In this document: piece after piece, positions 18,502 through 28,070 of the stretch | Layout of the letters: each line of letters begins with the position of its first letter | Numbering within the stretch: position 1 is the first letter of the stretch | From: Chitinophaga costaii | GTDB lineage: Bacteria > Bacteroidota > Bacteroidia > Chitinophagales > Chitinophagaceae | NCBI RefSeq assembly: GCF_900094705.1 | Contig: NZ_FMAR01000007.1 | Location: forward strand, 1 to 64,000 | Length of the DNA stretch: 64,000 nt | Reading direction: 5' to 3' | Made by a program: the position numbers and the translations under genes | The notes under the pieces: model-generated | Seen by the model: only the letters and a program-made list of their open reading frames with translations | The model's database searches: none | What the model was told of the DNA's origin: nothing

Positions 18502-19548
18502 ATGGAAAATAATATCCCTTCAATTGAACTGGCAATACAAACGATCCGAAAAAATCCCCTTCGTTACCTGGGCAGCATCAACCACAATGGCGTAGTGAAT
18601 ATGGTGCGCTGCCTGCTGGAAGATCTGCCCGAGGCAGAGTTGTCACCAATAACGGTGGAAATTGTTTTTCACCCCGGTAACCGGGTATTGATAACCTTTA
18701 GCTACGTGCGGCTCAGCCACTTGTCCGATCTTTTCACACCGCATGACGGGGATAGCGAAGATCGTCCCGTCCAGGCTCCCGCCATACTGCTGGCGCTAAA
18801 TACCGATGTGAAGATCAGCGTTCATTACCAGAACGCCACCGGCGTGTTGTACGGAGGACGCGGGGAGTATAGCATTGGCACCGATCCTACTCCTTTACCC
18901 CTGCACACCAGCACGGTAGAATTTTCCCTGGATCCCGCCCTATTCGGACCCCTGGAAATCAGCTATGGTTTTTTCAATATTTTCCTGCAGCAGTTCGCCT
19001 ACCTGCATCCCGGCATCACCATCATCAGCACTGACCAGCGCACGGTATACCAGCACAACGTTTTCCATTATCCCCGTGGCGTGGCCGAGCAGTTAGATAC
19101 CTATATTGCCGGGTATAATCATCCCCTACTTCGCCTGGACCTGCATACGGAAATAGGACGTTATGCCTACCAGGTAAGCCTTTGCTTTTTATTTACTACG
19201 CCCCCCAAACCCAAACCACAGTTGCGCAGCTTTGCAGGATCGGAAGAAACGCCCGAAGGAGGCTCTCACCTGGATGCTGTGAAGAAAGGTTTTCGCATGG
19301 CACTGAAAGAAATGGCGGGCCGTCATAAAGAAAAAAAGAAGCTAAACATTGCCCGGAAAAAGGTGGCCGCAAACCTGAGCGGCATCGTAGCCATTCAAGG
19401 GCCAGCGCTGCATTACGCCAAATCATCCAAACTAGAGCTGGACATGCCGAAGGTGAAGAAACAATTACAGCATTATGTGTTTATGCAAACAGTAGATTAT
19501 TTACAGGCCCACCCTGATATTACCACCCAGGTGTTGGGTATATTTTAA
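18502..19548 (+). CDS. Orphan GyrB/ParE 43-kDa-like protein without ATPase motifs
   Basis: A 348-residue protein that aligns along its length with the N-terminal 43-kDa part of type IIA topoisomerase subunit B. IELAIQTIRKNPLRYLGSI (8-26) matches the GyrB segment with VRKRPGMYIG; FFNIFLQQFAYLHPGITIISTDQ (157-179) matches the FLNSGVSIRLRDKR strand; PEGGSHLDAVKKGF (251-264) matches DGGTHLAGFRAA; and GIVAIQGPALHYAKSSKLEL matches VVSVKVPDPKF-QTK. Yet the ATP site is gone: the catalytic Glu falls on Cys37, the Mg-binding Asn on Asp41, DDGRGIP reads SYVRLS, and no GGLHGVG lid is seen. TOPRIM and C-terminal regions are absent. Probably non-enzymatic; role unknown. Confidence 0.75.
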   Translation: MENNIPSIELAIQTIRKNPLRYLGSINHNGVVNMVRCLLEDLPEAELSPITVEIVFHPGNRVLITFSYVRLSHLSDLFTPHDGDSEDRPVQAPAILLALNTDVKISVHYQNATGVLYGGRGEYSIGTDPTPLPLHTSTVEFSLDPALFGPLEISYGFFNIFLQQFAYLHPGITIISTDQRTVYQHNVFHYPRGVAEQLDTYIAGYNHPLLRLDLHTEIGRYAYQVSLCFLFTTPPKPKPQLRSFAGSEETPEGGSHLDAVKKGFRMALKEMAGRHKEKKKLNIARKKVAANLSGIVAIQGPALHYAKSSKLELDMPKVKKQLQHYVFMQTVDYLQAHPDITTQVLGIF

Positions 19549-19608
19549 AACCACCACCGCAGCTTTTTTTATGCCTGGCTATTTTGCCATGAGCCTTCTC
19601 CAGGGCGC

Positions 19609-19802
19609 TCAATGGTTCATGTAGTAGCGGACCTTAAAATAGGTAATGATCTTGTATAACAGGACTACCCCGCCCACCGCCATCAGCGAAAAGCTAATGA
19701 CAGATAATTCATGCCTCTCCAATGCAGGATGCTGAATATGGCCCCTACCATACCAATGCAAAATCCTATTATTAGCAGCATGATGGCGTGTTTTGCTTTC
19801 AT
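19609..19802 (-). pseudogene. GldL-like small membrane protein, frameshifted
   Basis: From the ATG at 19802 the minus strand encodes MKAKHAIMLLIIGFCIGMVG and then AIFSILHWRGMNYLS before a TGA at 19683-19685. The neighbouring frame carries on the protein as SVISFSLMAVGGVVLLYKII up to the stop at 19609. Joined, the two make the usual 65-residue, two-helix GldL-related protein common in Bacteroidota, including the HW-G motif. The frame changes near 19693-19705. No slippery heptamer is evident, so a mutation or an assembly error is likelier than programmed shifting. Confidence 0.6.
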
Positions 19803-19903
19803 ATTTCCCAAATAAATAAAAATACGCAGTGATATAATTGCCCTTAAAAAAACATGCCATGGATGGAAGCCTCCCGGTACACTTTAACCCAGTCGAAAAG
19901 GAT

Positions 19904-19933
19904 TTTGCGCCCCGTAGAGAATACCTATCTTTA
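19904..19933 (+). promoter_or_regulatory. Probable Bacteroidota promoter for the nucleoside hydrolase
   Basis: TTTG at 19904-19907, 18 bases, then TATCTTTA at 19926-19933 (seven of eight with TAnnTTTG). It ends 24 bases before the ATG chosen for the nucleoside hydrolase, supporting that start. Confidence 0.45.
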
Positions 19934-19957
19934 AGCCATAAACTTCTGCTATCGCTT

Positions 19958-20935
19958 ATGTGGGTTAAAACTCTGCTTACACTTGCTTTTTCCATCTATG
20001 GGGTGGCCGCCCTGGCTCAGCGTCCGGTGATCTTCGATACAGATATGGGGCCAGACTATGACGATGTGGGGGCCATTACCCTCCTGCATGCCTTCGCCGA
20101 TAGCGGCCAGGTGAAAATACTGGCCACGGTGGCTAGTACCAACTATGAAGGCGTAGCCGGCGTGTTGGAGGTATTTAACACCTATTTTCGCCGCCCCCAC
20201 CTGCCCATTGGCGTACCCCACCGCAATGGCCTGCTATTGCGCGATAACCAGCACTGGACAGATACCCTGCTAGCCCGCTACCCCCACACCTTACAACACA
20301 ATGCCGGGGTACCCGACGCCGTAACCGTATACCGGAAGGTACTGGCTACCCAGCCAGATCATAGCGTAACGATTATCAGCGTGGGCTTTTTCACCAACCT
20401 GGCCAACCTGTTGCAATCTCCGCCAGACCAGTATTCCCACCTGAACGGCACCCAATTGGTGCAGCGTAAGGTAAAACAGTTGGTAAGCATGGCCGGCCAG
20501 TTTCCGGCAGGCAAGGAGTTTAACGTGGCGATGGACACGGCCTCCTCCGCTTATGTATTTGCCCACTGGCCTACCCGCCTCCTTTTCAGCGGATATGAGA
20601 TCGGTGAAAAAATAAAGACCGGGCTTCCCTTGATCCAGGATACCCACATTACCCACAGCCCGGTAAAAGACGTATTTAACCTGAGTATTCCCCTGGCGGC
20701 GGAAGACCGGGAGGGCCGCATGAGCTGGGACGAATCCACCGTATTGGTGGGCTGCAAAGATCCGTTGACTTATTACACCTTGCAACCGGGCCATATCGTG
20801 CTGCATGCCGATGGCAGTAATAGTTGGGACACGTCGGGTAAGCAACAGGCCTACCTCGTTGAAAAGACGTCGCCGGCCACGGTGCAGGCTTACATCAACC
20901 AACTGATGAAACACCAACCCAAACATCATAAATGA
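19958..20935 (+). CDS. Exported nucleoside hydrolase (IUNH family)
   Basis: A 325-residue nucleoside hydrolase, which splits ribonucleosides into base and ribose. After a signal peptide (MWVKTLLTLAFSIYG, ending near ALAQ) comes the calcium-binding signature VIFDTDMGPDYDDVGA, and later VTIISVGFFTNLANLL and KEFNVAMDTASS, matching the family's substrate and metal loops. The start at 19958 gives a normal signal peptide and lies just behind a plausible promoter; an upstream in-frame start at 19838 would add 40 unrelated residues. Secretion to the periplasm suggests scavenging of extracellular nucleosides, as in other exported Bacteroidota members. Confidence 0.9.
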   Translation: MWVKTLLTLAFSIYGVAALAQRPVIFDTDMGPDYDDVGAITLLHAFADSGQVKILATVASTNYEGVAGVLEVFNTYFRRPHLPIGVPHRNGLLLRDNQHWTDTLLARYPHTLQHNAGVPDAVTVYRKVLATQPDHSVTIISVGFFTNLANLLQSPPDQYSHLNGTQLVQRKVKQLVSMAGQFPAGKEFNVAMDTASSAYVFAHWPTRLLFSGYEIGEKIKTGLPLIQDTHITHSPVKDVFNLSIPLAAEDREGRMSWDESTVLVGCKDPLTYYTLQPGHIVLHADGSNSWDTSGKQQAYLVEKTSPATVQAYINQLMKHQPKHHK

Positions 20936-21094
20936 GCAGGATGCCTTGGCGGCCATATTTTAAAATAGGTACGCATACGGCCCAACGAAACCCCGTTTCA
21001 CCTGGCCGGGCCTACTCATTACCTTGGCGAAAATTCCTATTTATTATCTCCATATCCGACAGGTAAAAGCATCCGCTGTCTAACACTTTTCATC

Positions 21095-24000
21095 TTACTC
21101 ATACGGGATCACCTCAATTTTCACCGGGCCCAAAAGGCCCGATGATTGTAACCCATTTTTAGGATCGGGACTATATAACGCCACCGCTTTTCTTTGATCA
21201 GGGGGCAGCAGGGCATCCCCTACCAACCGGTTTACCCAGGTATTCACCACTTTTATTTCCAGGGTATTCTCCCCAGTTTTAAGGGCTTTCGTAATATCCA
21301 ATTGATAAGGCGGTGTCCATGCCCCTCCTATTTCCACCCCGTTTACTTTCACTTTTGCCACCACCCTGGCCACCCCCAGGTCGATGATAGAATGGTACCC
21401 TTTTGCAACAGGGCCTATGTTGAACGTATTGTGGTAAAAGGCAGTGCCGGAATAATATTTTATACTATCATTTGCATGAAGCGACCAATCCGTTAAGGAA
21501 TCGAATACCATCCGCTTTGCAGGCCCCCGCATAGCAGTATCAAATGTCACCTGCCAGGGCTGGCGGATGGTAATTATTTTTACGGGCGCAGGATAATTAG
21601 TGGCGGCATGGCCACTGCTCATGGCATTTTTCCGGAATATCACAAATGCACTTTCATAGGGCGCAAGCTGTAAGGGAACCTGCGTGGTGGTATTAGTTTG
21701 CCGGTAGGCAGGCAAATCACGCAGCGTGCCGGTTACGGCATTCCATAATTCAGGCCGTTTGCCGGTGAGGCGGAATGCAGCTTGAATTTTTACCGCTGCG
21801 TTTTTCTGGTTGGAGATAAAATAAATAGATCCTTGTGGCAATACACGATGAATGAACAGGATAGAATCGCTTTGGGTAATCTTAACATCCGGTATCACTT
21901 TTAACCGTGCAAACGCTTCTTCCATGCTCATGCCGTTTAATACCAATCCCTTACCATAATGATTTTCTTTTACCATCTTTCCATCCACCTTGCCCCAAAG
22001 CGCTTCCGCCATTTGCTGAACCTGTAGATCCGCTGTAGGAAAGCCTTGCAGGCTGGGTGAACTTGCTGGCGCAGGCCCCAGGACAACCCCGCCCTGCCGC
22101 ACCAGTTCTTTGAGGACAGCCAATAATTCTGGCCGCATCGTCTTTAACTGGGACAGCACCAACATGCGGTAAGCGATACCATTTGGCAATACGAACTGGC
22201 CATTTTTCACAGACAAAGTACTTTTAATAACGTCTGCATTGATATAGTCAAAAGAATAACCCTGTGGAAGTGCAGGATAGGTAACACCCGTCATTTTGGG
22301 GGCATCCTCTCCTATAAAATAAGCGGCATCGGCCACATATTGTCCTTGCTGTAATAAAAAATTGCAGCGTTTGATATAGTGAAGAAATACATCCATATCA
22401 AAAAACCAGGTATTTAACCGGTTAAATTCTACGCCAAACCAGGCCGTTATTCCCGGTGCCTTATCATCTGGCTGCTGCGCATAGACATGCAGCAAGGTAT
22501 TATTGATCCCTTCCGTAAAAAAGCGGTCACCCCGTTTTTTAAAGATAGCCGGATAGCGTGAAAACGGATCTCCAGCCGCTGTGAACGATTCTGCGGATAC
22601 TTTTGTTTTGCCGTAAATATGGGCAGATGAAGATGCCGCACGGTTTTCAATATCTCCCAGGTCGCCCTCACTCCAAAATTCTCCGCCTACCTCATCCGAT
22701 TGTCCTCCATACTGCAAAAACTCGCCAGGAAAACCCCAATGGCCGTAGTTTTCCAGCCAGGTAGTAAGCCCGTGCTGGTGGCTGATATTCCTTAAGCCAC
22801 CTACATATTGGAAAGCCACTTCATTTGCAATAAGTCTTCTTACATCCCAAAGAAAACGGTCTGACTGGTCTGCACTACCCACTACAGTGCCCTGCAATAC
22901 CGGAATGTAAGGCGTAGGATCATACTGGTATGCCTGTTTAAATGCAGAAATCATGGCGTCTGTCCAGTTCTGACTGCCGGTTTCATAACTATCTTCTACC
23001 GTTACTTTCCAGGTTTTCCGGTCTTCCGCCGGGATACGCTGAAGTATCTGCCCCAGGAAAGCATTAAAATGTGCCGTAACATGCTCCTGGCTCATTTTGT
23101 CTACTTCCAATCCTTGCCCTTCCGGCGGGGCGGGCGCATTGGTGGTCCCGGTGGGAGTCATGCCGCTGCGTTGTATCATCCAGTTGCCCGCAGGCACTTT
23201 CCAGCGCAGCGTACCATCTGCCTCCAGGTAATGGGAAATGTCTATCACGGTGGCAGGATCTACTACAAAGGTGGCACTGTCTTTTGGCGAAGGTGGCCAT
23301 TGGTAGGCTTCCCAAAAAGGATGCGGCGTAGCCCACATCTTAGCCAATGATTTTTCTATATAATTTTCCACCATGGTTGTGGCGGATAATTTCAGTTCTG
23401 TAATGCCACAATCGGAAGAAACATAGGTGAATACCAACCGGTAACTATTGGAAGTAGTAGGCGGCAGGGAGATCACCGCAGGGCCAAAGGGCGTAAAACC
23501 CACATTCAGCGCCGGGTTAATACGATTCACGGCAAAGTGTTTCACCGTAACATAGGCATTATTTATTTTAGCCTGGATATCGCCTTCCAGGTATACGGGT
23601 TGCGGGGTGGTATGAAATATTACACTGCGCACCGTGTAGGGGCTAGCCGTATTTATATCGAGCGAATAGGTGTGGTGAGGACTAAAATGAACGGCGGTGC
23701 GCTCATCATGATCCATTAGATTCCGCAGGGAATCTATCACCGGAACGACAGACAAGGTGGGCTGCAGGGTGCTGATATCGGTAGCATAGCCATCAGCTAC
23801 CGGGAATGCCAGTACTTTTACATCCTGGAAGTTGGGTTGGGGTGGCGCTAACTTTTCCTGGAAAAGCACCGGCCCTCTTACCGCTACCTGCGAAGCGGTG
23901 AGGTAACGCATGGCCTGCGCCGGCTTTATCCAGGGGCCACCAGACTGGCTCCAGCCGGGGCTGTTAAATATACCGATCTCAATATTTAACTGGGTAGCCG

Positions 24001-24328
24001 TTTTAAGGGCTGTATGTAAAATATCCCACCACGCTTCAGACATAAACTTTACCTTTCCATTGGGTACATCATCTAGCCCAATGTTGCCGATAAATGCCCT
24101 GTTGATGCCCACCTTTTTCATGGCTTCCAAGTCTTTTACCACCCCTTCTTTGGAAATATTGCCAGATATCCAATACCAATATACACTGGTTTGAACGGAG
24201 TCCGGAATATGTGTAAAGCCGGTTTCAATAGCGGAGAAAGATGGCAGCGTAATTCTACTTTGTGCAGGGGAGCCATTTGCTAATAAAAGGAAAAGAATAG
24301 CAATGCCTGAAATTCTAAGTGGAAGCAT
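21095..24328 (-). CDS. Glycoside hydrolase family 106-like (alpha-L-rhamnosidase)
   Basis: A 1077-residue exported enzyme. A signal peptide (MLPLRISGIAILFLLL, cleavage near SPAQS) precedes the GH106-type opening: VYWYWISGNISKEGVVKDLE, then GINRAFIGNIGLDDV and IEIGIFNSPGWSQSGGPWI. A central segment with VTVEDSYETGSQNWTDAMI and YGHWGFPGEFLQYGGQSDEVGGEFW likely carries catalytic acids. The C-terminal 150 residues form a beta-sandwich sugar-binding domain (VARVVAKVKVNGVEIGGAWTPPYQL). GH106 enzymes remove terminal rhamnose from plant pectin such as rhamnogalacturonan. It stands alone, convergent with the nucleoside hydrolase, and no SusCD pair is adjacent. Confidence 0.87.
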   Translation of the reverse strand: MLPLRISGIAILFLLLANGSPAQSRITLPSFSAIETGFTHIPDSVQTSVYWYWISGNISKEGVVKDLEAMKKVGINRAFIGNIGLDDVPNGKVKFMSEAWWDILHTALKTATQLNIEIGIFNSPGWSQSGGPWIKPAQAMRYLTASQVAVRGPVLFQEKLAPPQPNFQDVKVLAFPVADGYATDISTLQPTLSVVPVIDSLRNLMDHDERTAVHFSPHHTYSLDINTASPYTVRSVIFHTTPQPVYLEGDIQAKINNAYVTVKHFAVNRINPALNVGFTPFGPAVISLPPTTSNSYRLVFTYVSSDCGITELKLSATTMVENYIEKSLAKMWATPHPFWEAYQWPPSPKDSATFVVDPATVIDISHYLEADGTLRWKVPAGNWMIQRSGMTPTGTTNAPAPPEGQGLEVDKMSQEHVTAHFNAFLGQILQRIPAEDRKTWKVTVEDSYETGSQNWTDAMISAFKQAYQYDPTPYIPVLQGTVVGSADQSDRFLWDVRRLIANEVAFQYVGGLRNISHQHGLTTWLENYGHWGFPGEFLQYGGQSDEVGGEFWSEGDLGDIENRAASSSAHIYGKTKVSAESFTAAGDPFSRYPAIFKKRGDRFFTEGINNTLLHVYAQQPDDKAPGITAWFGVEFNRLNTWFFDMDVFLHYIKRCNFLLQQGQYVADAAYFIGEDAPKMTGVTYPALPQGYSFDYINADVIKSTLSVKNGQFVLPNGIAYRMLVLSQLKTMRPELLAVLKELVRQGGVVLGPAPASSPSLQGFPTADLQVQQMAEALWGKVDGKMVKENHYGKGLVLNGMSMEEAFARLKVIPDVKITQSDSILFIHRVLPQGSIYFISNQKNAAVKIQAAFRLTGKRPELWNAVTGTLRDLPAYRQTNTTTQVPLQLAPYESAFVIFRKNAMSSGHAATNYPAPVKIITIRQPWQVTFDTAMRGPAKRMVFDSLTDWSLHANDSIKYYSGTAFYHNTFNIGPVAKGYHSIIDLGVARVVAKVKVNGVEIGGAWTPPYQLDITKALKTGENTLEIKVVNTWVNRLVGDALLPPDQRKAVALYSPDPKNGLQSSGLLGPVKIEVIPYE

Positions 24329-24801
24329 ACAATAAATAATGAAGCCGTAGTTGTCCGTTTAAAATAACATGTAAAAGCGAAAAAGGTAGTCCGTAGCTAC
24401 CTAGAAATATGTTTAATCCTTCTGCATTGCACCTGTTGTTGCACTAAATACCTGGTCCAAAGATTATAAATATTATTTGAACAAGATGAATCATTTTTGT
24501 GTTTACCCAGCGGCGCAAAATCACCCGTTTCCTTACCTTTCATTTGTTGAAAATGAGCAGTACCTTGGTAGCAGGCAGCCAGGCTATATCCATTAGCATG
24601 AGCCTGGCCTGCTTATTCCCCCGGATTGTTAAGGAACGGGGCAACCGTATTCCCATTGCAGCGTATGGGCCAGACACCGCCCGTAGATTTTATTTTCAGG
24701 GCCAGGTGATGCGGTATAACGGATGGGCAGTGTATGGAATGTAGCCGCAATGTAGACGGTGATGAAAAACCTTCATTAAGTAATAAGTGATGCAAATACG
24801 T
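24329..24801. other. Intergenic region upstream of the polyketide cluster
   Basis: About 470 bases between divergent genes. A small GGTAG-7-CTACC hairpin occurs near 24386-24402. A plus frame at 24499-24744 lacks family resemblance and looks fortuitous. No clear promoter match was found. Confidence 0.4.
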
Positions 24802-25365
24802 ATGAATAAAGTTTTCTTTATAGCCGTCCTCTTTTGGTGCGGTACTTTGTTTATTGCCATGCATGCAGCGGCACAGGCCTATACGCCTACGGATAAAGGA
24901 TCTGAGGTGGGGTTCCGGATTGTGAACCACCTGGTCTTCAAATCTACCGTAACCGGCACCCTCGGGCAGTTGCAGGGCAGCATCCACTTTGAACCGGAGC
25001 ATACGGAGCATGCCAGTTTTAAAGTATCCGTAGCCGTAAGTACCATCAGCACAGGCATAGGCGCGCGGGACAATCACCTGAAAAAAGAAGAATACTTTAA
25101 CGCCCAGCAGTTTCCCACCATCCTGCTGCAATCCACCAAAGTGGAAAAGGTGGCGCAGGCAAACACTTACCAGCTCACCGGCACGCTTACCATCAAAGGC
25201 GTGAGCAAGCCCGTAACATTTACCTTCACCGCCACCCCTCAGCAGGACGGTTACCTGTTTCAAGGCAGCTTTAACATCAAGCGGCTGGATTACCAGGTAG
25301 GTCCCGATAACTCGATCGATAACGAGCTTACGGTAACCCTGAAAGTGCTGGCCCTGAAAGCATGA
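24802..25365 (+). CDS. YceI-like exported protein
   Basis: A 187-residue YceI-family lipocalin-like barrel. YceI proteins hold long polyisoprenoid or fatty chains in a hydrophobic tunnel. The signal peptide is MNKVFFIAVLFWCGTLF to about AAAQ; family strands include VGFRIVNHLVFKSTVTGTLG, ISTGIGARDNHLKKEEYFNA, FPTILLQSTKVE and LTIKGVSKPVTFTF. An in-frame ATG at 24790 is an alternative start. It is followed after 44 bases by the UbiA gene, and the location at the head of a prenyltransferase/polyketide cluster suggests it binds the isoprenoid or lipid product. Confidence 0.9.
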   Translation: MNKVFFIAVLFWCGTLFIAMHAAAQAYTPTDKGSEVGFRIVNHLVFKSTVTGTLGQLQGSIHFEPEHTEHASFKVSVAVSTISTGIGARDNHLKKEEYFNAQQFPTILLQSTKVEKVAQANTYQLTGTLTIKGVSKPVTFTFTATPQQDGYLFQGSFNIKRLDYQVGPDNSIDNELTVTLKVLALKA

Positions 25366-25409
25366 CCAGGCATCAGGCGCTTTCTTTTTCCCACCATTGA
25401 ATTCCGGAC

Positions 25410-26285
25410 ATGGCCCTCTTTCCTTTACAAGCTGCTACCCTGCAATTATTACGTTTCCGTTTTTCCTGGCTGCTGCTGCCGGTGTTCCTCTTTGCCCTGT
25501 CTATGCTGGACAACGTGGCCTGGTGGCGGGCGTTGGGCATGTTCCTGCTCATTCACGGGCTGCTGTATCCCGCCAGTAATGGATACAATAGCTTCATGGA
25601 CCGGGACGAAGACAGCATAGGCGGTGTGCAGCACCCCATGGCACCTACCCGGCAGCTGTATACGGTAAGCCTGCTCATGGATATCATAGGTTTTATGGCG
25701 GCCTTTCTCATCAGCCTGCATTTTGCCGCCTGTTATGCCGTGTACATCCTTTTTTCCCGGCTGTACAGCTATCGAGGCATCCGCTTAAAAAAATACCCGG
25801 TTACCGGCTATCTCACCGTAGTGCTGAACCAGGGGGCGCTCCTGTTTTACATGGTGTACCACAATGCGGGCCTCCCTCCATCCCCCATTCCTTGGGCAGG
25901 CCCCGTGGTAAGCTCCCTGCTCATCGGGGCATTTTATCCCATTACGCAGGTATACCAGCACCAACAGGATAAAAAAGACGGTGTTACCACCCTTAGTTAC
26001 CTGCTGGGCGTGCGCGGCACTTTTGTGTATGCAGGGGCCATATACCTCGTGGCATTTGGGGTGCTGGGCTGGTATTTCCAGGCAGATGGCCACCTGCTTT
26101 ATTTTTACGTACTGCAAGCATGGTATTTGCCGGTGATTTACCGGTTCCTTCGCTGGGCCTGGGAGTGCTGGAACGATGAACGTGCGGCCAGCTTTTCCAA
26201 CACCATGCGCATGAACTGGCTGGCAGCTGCCTGTGCCAACGGCGGGTTTATTTCCATCATTCTTTACAAATATTTTTGTGGCTAA
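25410..26285 (+). CDS. UbiA family prenyltransferase
   Basis: A 291-residue integral membrane protein with about eight hydrophobic helices. It carries both aspartate-rich Mg-diphosphate motifs of UbiA enzymes: NGYNSFMDRDEDSIGG (residues about 67-82) and QQDKKDGVTTLSYLLG (about 186-201). These enzymes attach an isoprenoid chain to an aromatic ring. It overlaps the type III polyketide synthase by eight bases, so the aromatic acceptor is probably the product of that synthase rather than a ubiquinone or menaquinone precursor. No menaquinone genes are nearby. Confidence 0.87.
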   Translation: MALFPLQAATLQLLRFRFSWLLLPVFLFALSMLDNVAWWRALGMFLLIHGLLYPASNGYNSFMDRDEDSIGGVQHPMAPTRQLYTVSLLMDIIGFMAAFLISLHFAACYAVYILFSRLYSYRGIRLKKYPVTGYLTVVLNQGALLFYMVYHNAGLPPSPIPWAGPVVSSLLIGAFYPITQVYQHQQDKKDGVTTLSYLLGVRGTFVYAGAIYLVAFGVLGWYFQADGHLLYFYVLQAWYLPVIYRFLRWAWECWNDERAASFSNTMRMNWLAAACANGGFISIILYKYFCG

Positions 26286-27369
26286 GATCATATCTATTTC
26301 TACCGCGGTGCCACCCTATCAGCACCGGCAAAATGATATCCGGGATTTCATGCTAAAAGCGTACGGGGTAGATGAACCCAGGCAACGCGTGCTGCGCCAC
26401 CTTTACCGGCACAGCGGCATAGACACCCGCTACTCCGTGATCCCGGATTACACCGCACCCATGGACGAATGGACCTTTTTTCCCCGTTCAGAAAACCTGG
26501 AACCTTTTCCCATGATGGAAAGCAGGATGGCGGCCTTCCATACTTACGCCTGCCCGCTTTCTTTGCAGGCGGCAGAAAAATGCCTGGAGGGTCACCTGCC
26601 CAAAGGGGAAATCACCCACCTCATTACCGTGAGCTGCACCGGCATGAGCGCACCCGGCCTGGAACTGATGCTCATGCAGGCCATGGGGCTGAACAATACG
26701 GTGGAACACAGCGCCATTAATTTTATGGGCTGTTATGCAGCCGTTCATGGGTTAAAACAGGCAGCAGCCATCGTAGGTGCCCAGCCCGATGCCAAGGTGC
26801 TGGTGGTGTGTACAGAACTCTGCACCCTGCATTTCCAAAAAAACTATCATGAAGACGCCATCACCGCGCCCCTGCTTTTTGCCGATGGATCTGCGGCGGT
26901 GCTGATAACGGATAATGCCTACCCGGCGCCTGGGCTGCAACTAGACAGCTTTTATGCCGAAGTATGCTGGAGCGGCAGCCATGCCATGACCTGGGAACTG
27001 GGCGCTGCAGGCTTTCTCATGTCGCTCTCCGGCTATGTACCCGAGCTTATCCGCCAGGATTTTAACCCCATGGTGCAACGAGCCTTGCAAAAGGCAGGGT
27101 ACCAGCAGCAGGCCGTACAACACTGGTGCATTCATCCCGGCGGGGCCCGCATACTGGATGCCATTGGAAGCTGCCTGTCTTTACAGGAAAACGACCTGGC
27201 CCCCTCCCGGAACATTTTAAAAACCTACGGAAATATGTCGTCTGCCACCCTCCTGTTTGTGCTGAAGGAAATATGGGAAACAAAATCCCAAGGCCCTGGC
27301 ACTACCATATTTGGTGCGGCCTTTGGCCCCGGACTTACCATGGAAAGCCTTTTAATGAAAGTAGTATGA
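26278..27369 (+). CDS. Type III polyketide synthase
   Basis: A 363-residue chalcone/stilbene-synthase-type enzyme, which extends an acyl-CoA starter with malonyl units and cyclises it to an alkylpyrone or alkylresorcinol. The catalytic triad is complete: Cys152 in NFMGCYAAVHG, His286 in WCIHPGGARIL and Asn319 in YGNMSSATLLF. The thiolase-fold segment HLITVSCTGMSAPGLE also matches. The GTG at 26278 was chosen as start because it overlaps the UbiA stop by eight bases and places the family's first strand (AKIISISTAVPPY) at the N-terminus. The next gene starts in an ATGA overlap, so translation is coupled. Confidence 0.9.
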   Translation: MAKIISISTAVPPYQHRQNDIRDFMLKAYGVDEPRQRVLRHLYRHSGIDTRYSVIPDYTAPMDEWTFFPRSENLEPFPMMESRMAAFHTYACPLSLQAAEKCLEGHLPKGEITHLITVSCTGMSAPGLELMLMQAMGLNNTVEHSAINFMGCYAAVHGLKQAAAIVGAQPDAKVLVVCTELCTLHFQKNYHEDAITAPLLFADGSAAVLITDNAYPAPGLQLDSFYAEVCWSGSHAMTWELGAAGFLMSLSGYVPELIRQDFNPMVQRALQKAGYQQQAVQHWCIHPGGARILDAIGSCLSLQENDLAPSRNILKTYGNMSSATLLFVLKEIWETKSQGPGTTIFGAAFGPGLTMESLLMKVV

Positions 27370-28070
27370 GCCTGCGCCACCGTTCTTACGAAAAAGAGTT
27401 GCTCGATCATCCGGACATACCCTTTGCAGACATCCAGCGCAATATGCAGGAACTAAACCAGGTAAATACCTTGCTGGGCGGTCACGCGGTATCGCGCCGG
27501 GGACTGGCCACCCTGCTAGACCAGGCAGCCCCCCCTACTTCGCCGGTAACCATTGCAGAAATAGGCTGTGGCGGCGGAGACAATCTCTTCGCCTTGCAGC
27601 AATGGCTGCACGGGCGAAATATTCCTTTTGAACTTACAGGCATAGATCTTAAACCAGAATGTATCACCTACGCCCACACGCAATACGGACAGGTAATGAA
27701 AGCCACCTGGATATGCAGCGACTACCGGCAGGTGCAATGGGAAACCCCACCGGATATCATTTTTTCTTCCCTGTTCTGCCATCATTTTACGGATGCAGAA
27801 ATGGTGGCTCAACTGCAATGGCTGCAACAGCATAGCCGCCGGGGCTTTTTTATCAACGACCTGCACCGCCACTGGCTGGCTTATCATTCCATTCGGCTGC
27901 TCACCCGGCTGTTTTCCAAATCTTATCTCGTAAAAAACGATGCTCCCCTGTCTGTAAAAAGAGGGTTCTCCCGGGCAGACTGGCAGCGGCTATTAGGGCA
28001 GGCCGGCATTACCGGCTACCGTATTCGCTGGCAATGGGCCTTTCGTTACCTCATTACCGTACCATCATGA
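27366..28070 (+). CDS. SAM-dependent class I methyltransferase
   Basis: A 234-residue methyltransferase. Motif I is IAEIGCGGGDNLFALQQ (residues about 62-78), followed by FELTGIDLKPECI (acidic motif II) and PDIIFSSLFCHHFTDAEM. The ATG at 27366 overlaps the synthase stop as ATGA, and its own stop overlaps the next start in the same way. In known type III polyketide operons such as Streptomyces srsABC, the second gene methylates the phenolic lipid; that is the likely job here, by analogy. The preceding 240 bases of open frame lie inside the synthase gene and are not part of the protein. Confidence 0.87.
   Translation: MSLRHRSYEKELLDHPDIPFADIQRNMQELNQVNTLLGGHAVSRRGLATLLDQAAPPTSPVTIAEIGCGGGDNLFALQQWLHGRNIPFELTGIDLKPECITYAHTQYGQVMKATWICSDYRQVQWETPPDIIFSSLFCHHFTDAEMVAQLQWLQQHSRRGFFINDLHRHWLAYHSIRLLTRLFSKSYLVKNDAPLSVKRGFSRADWQRLLGQAGITGYRIRWQWAFRYLITVPS

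Noticed and set aside
24499..24744. 81-codon plus-strand frame upstream of the YceI gene
   Set aside because: No ribosome site, no recognisable domain and unlikely composition; left as intergenic.
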